DNA of 64,000 bases. Source: Planctomycetota bacterium (GTDB lineage Bacteria > Planctomycetota > Phycisphaerae > Phycisphaerales > UBA1924). The notes beneath the pieces were generated by a model. It was given only the letters and a program-made list of their open reading frames with translations. It made no database searches and was not told the origin of the DNA. The position numbers and the translations under genes are program-made. Position 1 is the first letter of the stretch, and each line of letters begins with the position of its first letter. The DNA is taken from positions 1 through 64,000 of the forward strand of contig JAFEBP010000020.1 in NCBI GenBank assembly GCA_018242605.1, written 5' to 3'. Shown piece after piece: positions 54,990-62,856 of the stretch.

Positions 54990-55482
54990 GGGTAGGACTC
55001 GTGGCTCAGGGGTCCGACTGATCGTGGTATATTCTATAATATGCTTACGCCGAGTAACCTTGGGCTTAAAATAGGCCGCGGATTTGGTCCAGAATGAGCG
55101 TGGTTCAACATTGGGGAGAAGCGACCGACCGAAGCTCGGTTATAGGACTATTCAGTTTCAACCGCTCTGCGGCGCAGACCATTTACGAGAGACGGGCCGT
55201 TGCCGGGGGTGACAAACGCGACGAATCAGGCTGGGGCGGAGCGGCACTTCGTGCGCTCATTGCCACCCGCTCGTTCCAATCGGAGCACCCCTAAACGCCC
55301 ACCAAGTAGCACCGCGACGCGAATTTCGATGCTGATCAACTGGTTTCACTCAGAGTTCCTCATCGCTAGGGAAGTACGCTGAGGACAGCTAAAAACTCAT
55401 CAGTCAATCACCAGCGCCGCACAGAAACACCACCACTTGGGCGTCCCATGAGGGTCGCGCCTACCATCCCCTCTTGCAATGA
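54990..55482. other. Intergenic region upstream of the nagB-like gene and tRNA-Pro
   Basis: About 490 bp. It holds an AT-rich imperfect palindrome at 55026-55043 (GTATATT / AATATGC). The rest, including several short open frames, shows nothing I can support. Confidence 0.5.
55026..55043. promoter_or_regulatory. AT-rich imperfect palindrome in front of the nagB-like gene
   Basis: GTATATT-CTAT-AATATGC has 6 of 7 paired positions and includes TATAAT (plus) and TATTAT (minus). It lies about 37 bp from the nagB-like ATG in otherwise GC-rich DNA, so it may be an operator or a -10 region. No -35 could be paired convincingly. Confidence 0.4.
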
Positions 55483-55556
55483 CGGGGTGTAGCGCAGCTT
55501 GGTAGCGCGTCTCGTTCGGGTCGAGAAGGTCGCTGGTTCGAATCCAGTCACCCCGA
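55483..55556 (+). tRNA. tRNA-Pro (anticodon CGG)
   Basis: The acceptor stem CGGGGTG (55483-55489) pairs with CACCCCG (55549-55555), and A 55556 is the discriminator. The anticodon stem TCTCG/CGAGA encloses the loop TTCGGGT, giving anticodon CGG. The T loop is TTCGAAT. CCA is not encoded. A strong hairpin follows. Confidence 0.95.
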
Positions 55557-55565
55557 TTTTGGTTC

Positions 55566-55605
55566 CAACCCCGCGGATTATCGATCCGCGGGGTTGTCGT
55601 TTTTG
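55566..55605 (+). terminator. Terminator after tRNA-Pro
   Basis: A 13-bp perfect stem CAACCCCGCGGAT / ATCCGCGGGGTTG (55566-55578 and 55584-55596) with loop TATCG is followed by TCGTTTTT. Confidence 0.85.
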
Positions 55606-55690
55606 GGCTGTCTCGGCTGTGAAGCGGTCAAGCGCGGCGCCCGGCCGACAAGGCACCCCCCGCGACGATCGTCACGTACCATCTCGCCGC

Positions 55691-56656
55691 ATGGGAAAGC
55701 GCGACGCCCTTCATGTTCCTGTCCTGCTCACGCAGGTATTGGGCGTGCTTGCGCCAAAGCCTGGCCAGACAATCGTTGATTGCACGCTCGGGCTGGGCGG
55801 CCATTCCGCGGCGATACTCGAGCGGATCAAACCCGACGGCCGCCTGATCGCCATCGACCTGGACACAGAGAACATCGCGGACGCGCGCGTCCAGTTGCAG
55901 CGGGTCAAGGGCCGGGACGGCACGGTCCAGTTCGATCTGGTGCACGACAACTTCTCCAACCTGCCGGCGATTCTGGAGCGGCTGGGAGTCGCCGCGGGAA
56001 GCGTCGACGGGGTGCTGGCGGATATCGGCATCGCCAGCACGCAGATCGACAACCCTGATCGCGGCTTCTCCTACCGCAAACCGGGGCCGCTGGACATGCG
56101 GATGGACCCGTCGCGAGGTGAACCTGCTTCGGCCCTTATCAACCGGATGACGCAGCAGGAGCTCATCGATGCACTGCTCAAGTACGGCGACGAAACCGAC
56201 GCACCCAAGATCGCAAAGTTGATCGTCAGTCGACGTCAGGCGGCGCCCATCACGACCACCGAGCAACTCATGTCCATCGTGTGCGAGGCTCGTGACTTCA
56301 CGATCCAGCGAGCGGCTGGGGCCAAACTGCACCCCGCGGCCAGGACCTTCCAGGCCCTGCGAATCATGGTCAACACGGAACTGGACAACCTGAGCAGTTT
56401 GCTGGCGTGCATTCCGCGGGTGCTCAAGCCCGGCGGAATGGCGGCGATCATCACCTTCCACAGCGGAGAAGATCGCAAGGTGAAGCACTCGTTCCGCGAT
56501 TTATTCCGCGCTGGCGTGTACGCCGCGGACGGCAGGGACCCGATCATCGCCACCGAAGACGAGATCAAGGCAAACCCTCGTTCGCGATCTGCGAAGCTGC
56601 GGTGGGCGAGATTAGCGGGCGGAACGTCGCCGTGCGAACGGACCGGATTTCGCTGA
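55691..56656 (+). CDS. rsmH: 16S rRNA (cytosine(1402)-N(4))-methyltransferase RsmH
   Basis: 321 residues from ATG 55691. RsmH blocks: H-V-P-V-L-L, V-D-C-T-L-G-L-G-G-H-S (AdoMet), A-D-I-G-I-A-S-T-Q-I-D, R-G-F-S-Y-R, L-D-M-R-M-D, R-T-F-Q-A-L-R-I-M-V-N and I-I-T-F-H-S-G-E-D-R-K-V-K (usually H-S-L-E-D-R). It methylates C1402 of 16S rRNA. The usual mraZ-rsmH-ftsL-division gene cluster does not follow here; a dockerin gene is next. Confidence 0.94.
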   Translation: MGKRDALHVPVLLTQVLGVLAPKPGQTIVDCTLGLGGHSAAILERIKPDGRLIAIDLDTENIADARVQLQRVKGRDGTVQFDLVHDNFSNLPAILERLGVAAGSVDGVLADIGIASTQIDNPDRGFSYRKPGPLDMRMDPSRGEPASALINRMTQQELIDALLKYGDETDAPKIAKLIVSRRQAAPITTTEQLMSIVCEARDFTIQRAAGAKLHPAARTFQALRIMVNTELDNLSSLLACIPRVLKPGGMAAIITFHSGEDRKVKHSFRDLFRAGVYAADGRDPIIATEDEIKANPRSRSAKLRWARLAGGTSPCERTGFR

Positions 56657-56720
56657 TCTACCGGCGAATCAGGGATGTTTCCCTGATGCCGTTCCGGGCC
56701 GGGATCGTTAGGATGTTTCG

Positions 56721-57536
56721 ATGAACACCTATCCGATCTCGTGGCCGACGTACCGCATCATCCGTTCATCGGTGCTCGCGGCGCTCGCGGTCGTTCCGAT
56801 CTGTTCAATCGCGTCCGATGCCGCGATTTATGAAGCCGCGGCGGCATTCTCGCTCATCAACGGCAATCCCAACGGCGTATGGACCTACGGATACCGCCTC
56901 TCGACACCCGCGTCGGCGCTGACGGTGTTTCCCAACACCTCCGTCCAATCCAACGGTCTGTCCGTGTGGTTTGATGCGGCGTACAACCCCCTTGGAACGC
57001 CATCCTTCGCCGCCAACCTCACGACCTCGCCGGTGTACGGAGCTGGTATGACGTGGCCGCCCGGAAGGCTCTCGTTCCATCCCAGCCCGATCCACGATGC
57101 TGTGCTCAGGTGGACCTCGCCCAGCAGAGGCGAATGGGACATCAGCGCCCTGTTCATTGGAATGGACGGAGGCACGACCAACGTGTCCGTGATTCGCGGA
57201 GGAGAGGATGTGCTCTTCGCGGCGACGCGGAGCGGCACCGGCGCAAATGCTGGGCCCTTTGCAGCAAAGGTCTTCCTTGAAGTTGGAGAGACAGTCGAGT
57301 TCGTCGTGAATAACGCGGGCTCGTTCTACTCCGACACCACCGGCCTGGAGGTCGTCATCAGCGGGGGCTGCCCAGCGGATTTCAACGAAGACGGCGGCAT
57401 CGACGGCGGGGACGTAGAGACTTTCTTCCACGCGTGGGAAATGGGTGAATACGGTGCGGACGTGAACACCGACGGCGGGGTTGACGGCGCGGATGTTGGT
57501 GTCTTCTTCGCGGCATGGGAGAACGGAGGTTGCTGA
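56721..57536 (+). CDS. Secreted GC-type dockerin protein
   Basis: 271 residues from ATG 56721, with TTAGGA about 7 nt upstream. Signal peptide ends near S-I-A-S-D-A. The middle region is beta-rich (F-S-L-I-N-G-N-P-N-G-V-W-T-Y-G-Y and S-V-I-R-G-G-E-D-V-L-F) and resembles domains in other exported planctomycete proteins. The end has D-F-N-E-D-G-G-I-D-G-G-D and D-V-N-T-D-G-G-V-D-G-A-D loops and E-N-G-G-C. It lies 64 bp after rsmH but is unlikely to share its function. Confidence 0.8.
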   Translation: MNTYPISWPTYRIIRSSVLAALAVVPICSIASDAAIYEAAAAFSLINGNPNGVWTYGYRLSTPASALTVFPNTSVQSNGLSVWFDAAYNPLGTPSFAANLTTSPVYGAGMTWPPGRLSFHPSPIHDAVLRWTSPSRGEWDISALFIGMDGGTTNVSVIRGGEDVLFAATRSGTGANAGPFAAKVFLEVGETVEFVVNNAGSFYSDTTGLEVVISGGCPADFNEDGGIDGGDVETFFHAWEMGEYGADVNTDGGVDGADVGVFFAAWENGGC

Positions 57537-57834
57537 AGCGGGAATGCAACGGCAGCCAAAGCCTAAAAAGCGGACCGCGCCGTCGACCGGCATTTCGAGT
57601 CTGCAGGCCGTGCGGAGGTCCGGTATCCCCGACTGTGGAGCGTGATTGAGCCTCCGCCGAGCGGTTATCCGAACCAATCGGCCGCGAAAGCCCCGAATCA
57701 TCTCGAATGCTGTTGCTTCGCGGGCGTCCCGAAGTAGAATGCCAATGGTTCCGTGAGGATTCATGCCACGAACCAACGGGGCGGCACGCTCCGGTCGAGA
57801 CGCAAGACCTGATTGTCAACAGAGGGAGAGCAAG

Positions 57835-58875
57835 ATGTCACTGAAAATCACCAAGGTTGCTGCGCGGGCGTTGGTTGCGTTGGCCGGCATCTCGAGTGTC
57901 TGCAGCGCGCAGGTCAGGCTGCAACAGACCGGCACACCGTTCAACAACCCCATCGGCGTAGCGTACAACCCCACCAACACATCGCTCATCGTGACGTCGA
58001 ACTACCCGACGGGCAACCCAAACTCCTTCTCCCGCATCGATCAGTTCGGCAACACCACACCCTGGTCGACCGCGTCCGGGCTGGGCGGGGAGTTATACCT
58101 CGATATCCCGCGGACCAACGTCTCGGGCTGGACGGCCGGAGAGACCTTTACGGGCAACGGCACGCCTGGCCAGATCATGCGAATCTCCGCGAACGGCGCG
58201 ACGGTGACCAACACCTGGACGACGCTCCCGGGTGAAACCGGCGTGCCCGCCGGCCAGATGCGGTTCGACAACACCGGGATCTTCAACAACGACCTCATCG
58301 TGACCACTACGTCCGGCAATGTGTGGCGAGTCAAGGCCAACGGCGTGCCGATCTTCTTGGCCAACCTAGGCGCGGGAGGCGACTACGAAGGCCTAGCAGT
58401 CGTTCCCAATGATCTCAACCGATATGGACCGCTCTCCGGCAAGGTCGTCATCGGCGACGAGAACAGCACGAACATCTGGACCGTCGACACGATGGGCAAC
58501 GTGACGATGCTGCCGGGGATCGCCCCTCCGCAAGTCGAAGGGTTGCACATCATCCCGGCCAATGAGAGCTTCGTTGGCGTGGACTACGCCGACAGCGCCC
58601 TGCTGTACGCCGATAGCTCTTACTTCACGCCCTATGTCGGCGACTTGCTCGTCGTGAGCGAGATCATCTCGCCAGGAAGCAGCGGGCTTTCGCGCTTGCT
58701 TTGGAACGGCACCGGCGCCGGGGGCTTCACGGTGGCGCCGATCCCGCTGACCAACGACTCGTTCGTGCCGCACTTGTGGGAAGGTTCGACCTTCGCACCG
58801 GTGGTGGTGCCCGCGCCGAGCGCGGCGGCGGTGATGGGACTTGGACTGCTCGCGAGTCGCCGTCGGCGGCGCTGA
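57835..58875 (+). CDS. Secreted beta-propeller-like protein with PEP-CTERM-like tail
   Basis: 346 residues from ATG 57835, with GAGGGAG about 7 nt upstream. Signal peptide ends near V-C-S-A-Q. The body has repeated four-strand-like units (N-P-I-G-V-A-Y-N-P, G-D-Y-E-G-L-A-V-V-P, V-V-I-G-D-E-N-S-T-N-I-W). The tail V-P-A-P-S-A-A-A-V-M-G-L, a hydrophobic run and S-R-R-R-R-R is PEP-CTERM-like. Function unknown. Confidence 0.75.
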   Translation: MSLKITKVAARALVALAGISSVCSAQVRLQQTGTPFNNPIGVAYNPTNTSLIVTSNYPTGNPNSFSRIDQFGNTTPWSTASGLGGELYLDIPRTNVSGWTAGETFTGNGTPGQIMRISANGATVTNTWTTLPGETGVPAGQMRFDNTGIFNNDLIVTTTSGNVWRVKANGVPIFLANLGAGGDYEGLAVVPNDLNRYGPLSGKVVIGDENSTNIWTVDTMGNVTMLPGIAPPQVEGLHIIPANESFVGVDYADSALLYADSSYFTPYVGDLLVVSEIISPGSSGLSRLLWNGTGAGGFTVAPIPLTNDSFVPHLWEGSTFAPVVVPAPSAAAVMGLGLLASRRRRR

Positions 58876-59182
58876 AACGCGACCAAACACAATACCGAAC
58901 ATCACCCCGCGAAATAACTCCCAAAGTCCATCCTGAGGCACGGCGACCGCGCACGCTCAGTTGCAGGGTGAACACCCTTTGGAGAATCCCCACTTCGATC
59001 TGCAACAGTTGCGGCGACGTTGCCGATCCGGTCGCTACCCGACATCCGCCATCTGCTGCGCGTCAAGACTCAGCCCACTGATTTCAATCGCTCGCACGAA
59101 CAGATCGAGACGATCATCGTTGTCCATCGGTTGATCGGGAAGCACGTCGGTCCCGAGAGCACCGGACGAGACGAATACCGCC
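58876..59182. other. Intergenic region between the PEP-CTERM-like gene and the SDR operon
   Basis: 307 bp, tail to tail. A small minus-strand frame (59035-59220) overlaps the SDR end and might be a tiny gene (acidic, ending A-Q-Q-M-A-D-V-G), but nothing in it is recognisable. Confidence 0.4.
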
Positions 59183-59911
59183 TCAGCCGCGTCCCTTGAC
59201 GCGGCCCAATCCGCCATCAACGCCGAAGACCTGTCCCGTGATCCAGCCGTTCTGCGGTGACAGCAGGAACGCGATCATGCGCGCGATCTCAACAGGCGTG
59301 CCGATACGGCCCAAGGGGTGCATGGCGACCGACGCTTTGAGCGAGGCTTCGTTCCGCGTGATCCGTTCTGCCATCGGAGTATCAACCAGCCCGGGCGCGA
59401 CGGCGTTGAATCGAACACCCGCCGCCGCGTACGTCGCCGCCGCCGATCGAACCAAACCCTCGACCCCGGCCTTCGCCGCGGCGATGGCTTCGTGATTGGC
59501 CAGCCCGATCGTGGCCGCGCACGAGGACATCAGAACAACACTCCCCCCGGATGCCTTCATGTGCTTTCCCGCAGCTCGTACGAGTGAGAAAGAGGTGCGA
59601 AGATTCTGGGAGACCGTCGCATCGAACTCATCGGACGTCGTGGAGTGCGCGGGTTTGAGCAAGATCGACCCAGCGAGATTAACCGCTGTGTTGATCGTCG
59701 GATGGTCTTGGAAGACTGCGTCCACAGCATCAAATTTCGCGGCATCCAGAAGCGATAACGGACACCGGTAAGTCTCCGAGATGCGGCGCAGTGACGACTC
59801 AGTGCGACCGGCAAGCACCAGGTGCCACCCGGCCTCCGCGAGGAGATCAGCGAGTGCTCGGCCGATGCCGCCGGCGGCGCCGATGATGAGGCACGTGTTG
59901 TTTGAAGTCAT
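59183..59911 (-). CDS. Short-chain dehydrogenase/reductase, catalytic Tyr replaced
   Basis: 242 residues. Nucleotide-binding G-A-A-G-G-I-G (about 13), N-L-A-G-S near 85, and S-S-C-A-A-T-I-G. The catalytic Y-x-x-x-K position reads A-I-A-A-A-K (about 143), so the Tyr is Ile while the Lys is kept. It may be a non-classical SDR or have a different chemistry. Third gene of a three-gene unit with a membrane protein and a thiol-redox protein. Confidence 0.8.
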   Translation of the reverse strand: MTSNNTCLIIGAAGGIGRALADLLAEAGWHLVLAGRTESSLRRISETYRCPLSLLDAAKFDAVDAVFQDHPTINTAVNLAGSILLKPAHSTTSDEFDATVSQNLRTSFSLVRAAGKHMKASGGSVVLMSSCAATIGLANHEAIAAAKAGVEGLVRSAAATYAAAGVRFNAVAPGLVDTPMAERITRNEASLKASVAMHPLGRIGTPVEIARMIAFLLSPQNGWITGQVFGVDGGLGRVKGRG

Positions 59912-59926
59912 TTGATTCTCGTCTAT

Positions 59927-60364
59927 CTACGGCCGCAGGAGCGCAAGCGCGAGCATTCCTCGAACAGACCAGACCACAGTGCGGACCCAGTTTGTAACCA
60001 CGAGGCGTCGCCACACTACAGTCTCGAAACCCTGCGACAACGCAGTATGAAGCGGCACCTGGATAAAGAAAGTGCTCGCCCACACGGCAGCCAACAGGAA
60101 TAAACCGAACCATCGCAGCGGCGTTGATGGCGAGGGAAGGAAAACGATCGTTAACGCGGAGGCCGCTTCGATGAGCATGAGCGGCGCGACAACGAGCGTG
60201 GTGAGTTGCTGGTGGCGACGCTCGTACGCGGGGAATGCCTCGGCGTGAACGTCGCCCATGAGCGGATAGTGCACGATCTGGACGAACCAGATCAGCCCAA
60301 CCATTCCCCAGGTGGACCCAGCGTGGGCGAGCAGCAGGAGTTGCGTCAGTTCAGAGCCGGGCAC
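59927..60364 (-). CDS. Small four-helix membrane protein (DUF1772-like)
   Basis: 145 residues from GTG 60362-60364, overlapping the preceding gene by 19 bp. Four hydrophobic helices, with W-F-V-Q-I-V-H-Y-P-L and Q-V-P-L-H-T-A-L-S-Q-G between, and W-V-R-T-V-V-W near the end. Pattern and length fit small membrane proteins sometimes called DUF1772-like. Probably in operon with the SDR gene 15 bp downstream. Confidence 0.65.
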   Translation of the reverse strand: MPGSELTQLLLLAHAGSTWGMVGLIWFVQIVHYPLMGDVHAEAFPAYERRHQQLTTLVVAPLMLIEAASALTIVFLPSPSTPLRWFGLFLLAAVWASTFFIQVPLHTALSQGFETVVWRRLVVTNWVRTVVWSVRGMLALALLRP

Positions 60365-61302
60365 GCCAACTCCGTGTAATCGGGCTTATCGGCGACCGTC
60401 GCATGGCGATACTCGCGAACAACTCGAACGCGATGGATGATGAACGCGCCCGGCATCTGAAACCCGTCTCCCTCGAGTTTGCCAATCCCGTACTTGGCCG
60501 CGGCCAGCCCACGCCACCACACGCGGGGACCGAACAGCTGCGTGAACGTGCCGCGACCCAGTTGCAGGGAGCGATAGACACAGCGATCGGGATCCGCAAA
60601 GCAGGCGGCTGTACGAAGACCATACTTCTGCGCCAGCGCCTCAAGTTCGACTGCGGGCGACATCCCCACCACCGCGATGTTGACGCCGGCTGCGGCGATC
60701 GCATCTTCCCGTGACCCCAAGTCCGCGAGCGTCTCGCGGCAAAAGGTGCATCCGGAATGCCGCAGCAGCACCACGAGCGTGAGTCGTTCTTCAGTCAGTT
60801 CGCGCAAAGTGCGGCCGTTCGAGTCTTGCACGCGGGCCATTGCGTGAGCCAGAGGTAATCCCTCGGGCGCCGGCGAGTCCTGAGCGGAACGGAAAGCATG
60901 CCACAGGATCATACCGAACGGAGCCCACCAGAGCAGATCATTCGTGAAGATGGTGAGTCCCATGCTCCAAGGCAACTGGCCGCGGTGTGCGGCATCGACG
61001 AAGCCGATGGGGCCCAGTATCTTGCCCAACAGTCCGACGAGCACGATGGGCCAGTGCCTGAGCGGATCACGGGAAGCGATGGCGTACCCCACGCCGTACA
61101 CGCCGACGATCATGCCGATGCATGCCCACAGCTGAGGCCACAGTTCCGTCGTCTTCGCCGAAACTCCCAGCAACGTCAGAGAGCGAATTGGGGCGAGAAT
61201 GGTGATCGCGCCCCACACGAGGTTATAGACCGCGGCTGCGAGCAGCCAGCGGCGCATCCATCCGGGCGCAGATTGTGGCGGTGAGTGCAGTTCGCTCATC
61301 AT
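60346..61302 (-). CDS. Membrane protein with C-terminal peroxiredoxin-like (AhpC/TSA-type) domain
   Basis: About 318 residues from ATG 61300-61302. The frame runs further 5' but through the tRNA-Ser gene. Four transmembrane helices lie in the first 150 residues. The C-terminal domain starts V-V-L-L-R-H-S-G-C-T-F-C-R-E (C-x-x-C near residue 181) and includes F-A-D-P-D-R-C-V-Y-R-S-L-Q-L-G, resembling SelL-related or AhpC/TSA-like thiol proteins. It could reduce or oxidise thiols at the membrane face. First gene of a unit with the four-helix protein and the SDR. Confidence 0.7.
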   Translation of the reverse strand: MMSELHSPPQSAPGWMRRWLLAAAVYNLVWGAITILAPIRSLTLLGVSAKTTELWPQLWACIGMIVGVYGVGYAIASRDPLRHWPIVLVGLLGKILGPIGFVDAAHRGQLPWSMGLTIFTNDLLWWAPFGMILWHAFRSAQDSPAPEGLPLAHAMARVQDSNGRTLRELTEERLTLVVLLRHSGCTFCRETLADLGSREDAIAAAGVNIAVVGMSPAVELEALAQKYGLRTAACFADPDRCVYRSLQLGRGTFTQLFGPRVWWRGLAAAKYGIGKLEGDGFQMPGAFIIHRVRVVREYRHATVADKPDYTELACPALN

Positions 61303-61440
61303 GGACGCCGCGGAGCAACATCGCGCGGGCTGCGGCGACCCGGGTTTCGCCGAACACCCTCGCTCGGATGCGGCACGTGGCGTCACACGCAATTTGGAGT
61401 TACCCACGCCAGGCAAAATGCGAGGCTGCAAGGTACGAAG

Positions 61441-61528
61441 CGGAGAGAGGGAGATTCGAACTCCCGATCGCCCAAAGGACGATACCGGTTTTCGAAACCG
61501 GCCCATTCAGCCGCTCTGGCATCTCTCC
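61441..61528 (-). tRNA. tRNA-Ser (anticodon CGA)
   Basis: Read on the minus strand. Acceptor stem GGAGAGA / TCTCTCC, a discriminator G, a long variable arm, and the anticodon loop TTCGAAA between CCGGT and ACCGG arms gives CGA. T loop TTCGAAT. 88 nt; CCA not encoded. Confidence 0.93.
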
Positions 61529-61646
61529 GAATGAGGCGGTATTGTCTGGCTGCCGGGTGGCAAGGTCAACCGGCCGGGACGCTCATTAGGCGCGAAACAC
61601 AGAGACCGGGAATGATGCAAGGTGCGCGGTCGGGCAACCGTTCGAA

Positions 61647-62126
61647 TCACATTTTGCCCGGCAGATCCGCTTCGCCGAGCAGATTGAACTCTTTTCTGCG
61701 CAAGATCTGGCCGGCGAGCATCATGTCGTCGACAGCGAGGGCGATGGTGGGAGTTCCGCAGGTACGCATCATCAAGGGATAAGCGAAGTGGATCGAGAGT
61801 TCTGCCGCGAGCAGGCACAAACACAGGCTCGCAAGCGTATGGTGCCCGGCGATCTCCACCACCAGCACTTCTCGCTCGCTGTACGGGAGATTCTCTTTTT
61901 TCAGGAGTTCCGCGGCGGCTCCGGCGTCGCTGGTGATGATTCGGACGACCGCGTGGTCGCTGGCTTCGTGTACTGAGAGCGCGCAAATCTGGCAAGTGAA
62001 GCCGTCGAACGCCTCGACCAGATCAAAGAGCTTTCCGACTTTATTGGTGAGGAAGACGCTGAACTGAGTGACCGTCGGCGGCGAATAGCCGCGTTGGGTC
62101 TGCATTGGCGTAGATGCCTCGCTCAT
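61647..62126 (-). CDS. ACT-domain protein
   Basis: 159 residues. The N-terminal region has F-S-V-F-L-T-N-K-V-G-K-L-F-D-L, the start of an ACT-type beta-alpha-beta domain, and a second strand/helix A-V-V-R-I-I-T-S-D. Two such domains may be present in tandem. ACT domains bind amino acids and regulate enzymes, but no fused enzyme is seen. It is upstream of nothing on its strand, 118 bp from the tRNA-Ser gene. Confidence 0.7.
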   Translation of the reverse strand: MSEASTPMQTQRGYSPPTVTQFSVFLTNKVGKLFDLVEAFDGFTCQICALSVHEASDHAVVRIITSDAGAAAELLKKENLPYSEREVLVVEIAGHHTLASLCLCLLAAELSIHFAYPLMMRTCGTPTIALAVDDMMLAGQILRRKEFNLLGEADLPGKM

Positions 62127-62298
62127 GGGTTTTCCTGCCCGGCTGCCCCAATGGCGACCAACGGGGCCGCACCGGAAATGCCATAACTAGAGAATAGCGG
62201 ACTTTGAAGGCGTTCGCAAGAAAAAGTTGGCCCTCGGGGCGGATTTCGGCCGCTCGCCATCTTGAGCAGGCCGGGCGGCGGCGAATGATCCCCCACTC

Positions 62299-62664
62299 AT
62301 GCACTGGATAATGCTCATCGCTGCGGGATTGCTGGAAGTCGTCTGGGCCATCGGCCTCAAGTACACGCAAGGGTTTACCCGGCTCTGGCCCAGCGTCGGA
62401 ACCCTAGCGGCGATGGTGGCCAGCTTTTTGCTGCTCTCCCAAGTGGTCAAGCACCTTCCCCTAGGCATCTCTTACACGGTGTGGGTCGGAATCGGAGCGG
62501 TCGGCAGTGTTATCGCGGGTGTGGCGATCTTCGGCGAGAAGCTCTCACCGGTTCAGGTCGGATGCATGGTACTGATTGGCGCGGGCATCATCGGGCTCAG
62601 AATCACGCACACGTCGACCCCTGTTTCGGGGAATGCTCGGGGATCTTTGACGGCTGCGCCGTAA
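62299..62664 (+). CDS. SMR-family efflux transporter (Gdx/SugE type)
   Basis: 121 residues with four transmembrane helices and the SMR features W-I-M-L-I-A-A-G-L-L-E-V-V-W-A (Glu 13), G-L-K-Y-T-Q-G-F-T and G-I-S-Y-T-V-W-V-G-I-G-A-V-G. The Gdx subgroup exports guanidinium ions in exchange for protons; the K-Y-T-Q-G-F and W-V-G-I-G blocks fit it better than EmrE-type drug pumps. A guanidine riboswitch is not seen in front. Confidence 0.88.
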   Translation: MHWIMLIAAGLLEVVWAIGLKYTQGFTRLWPSVGTLAAMVASFLLLSQVVKHLPLGISYTVWVGIGAVGSVIAGVAIFGEKLSPVQVGCMVLIGAGIIGLRITHTSTPVSGNARGSLTAAP

Positions 62665-62856
62665 CTCGGCATCCCACGTGAGGGAATCACAGAACGGGCA
62701 TCGGCAGGCCGATACTTCAAATACCCTTCAGAGCCGATCTGAAGTCCTTCGATGGCCGGTCCAAGCGGCCGCGAATCCCGGGCTTATCGCCCCCTGCCGA
62801 CCGACTTCTCCAGTCCCACGGGTGGGCTACCATTTCCCAACCGGAGGCCGCCTCAC

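Noticed and set aside
55094..55294. 66-residue frame upstream of tRNA-Pro
   Set aside because: No ribosome site, no recognisable domain and atypical composition.
59035..59220. 61-residue frame after the SDR gene
   Set aside because: It overlaps the SDR end and has no recognisable feature; possible but not supported.
62130..62298. Guanidine riboswitch in front of the SMR gene
   Set aside because: The leader has GC-rich hairpin potential but no recognisable guanidine-I, -II or -III pattern that I can read.
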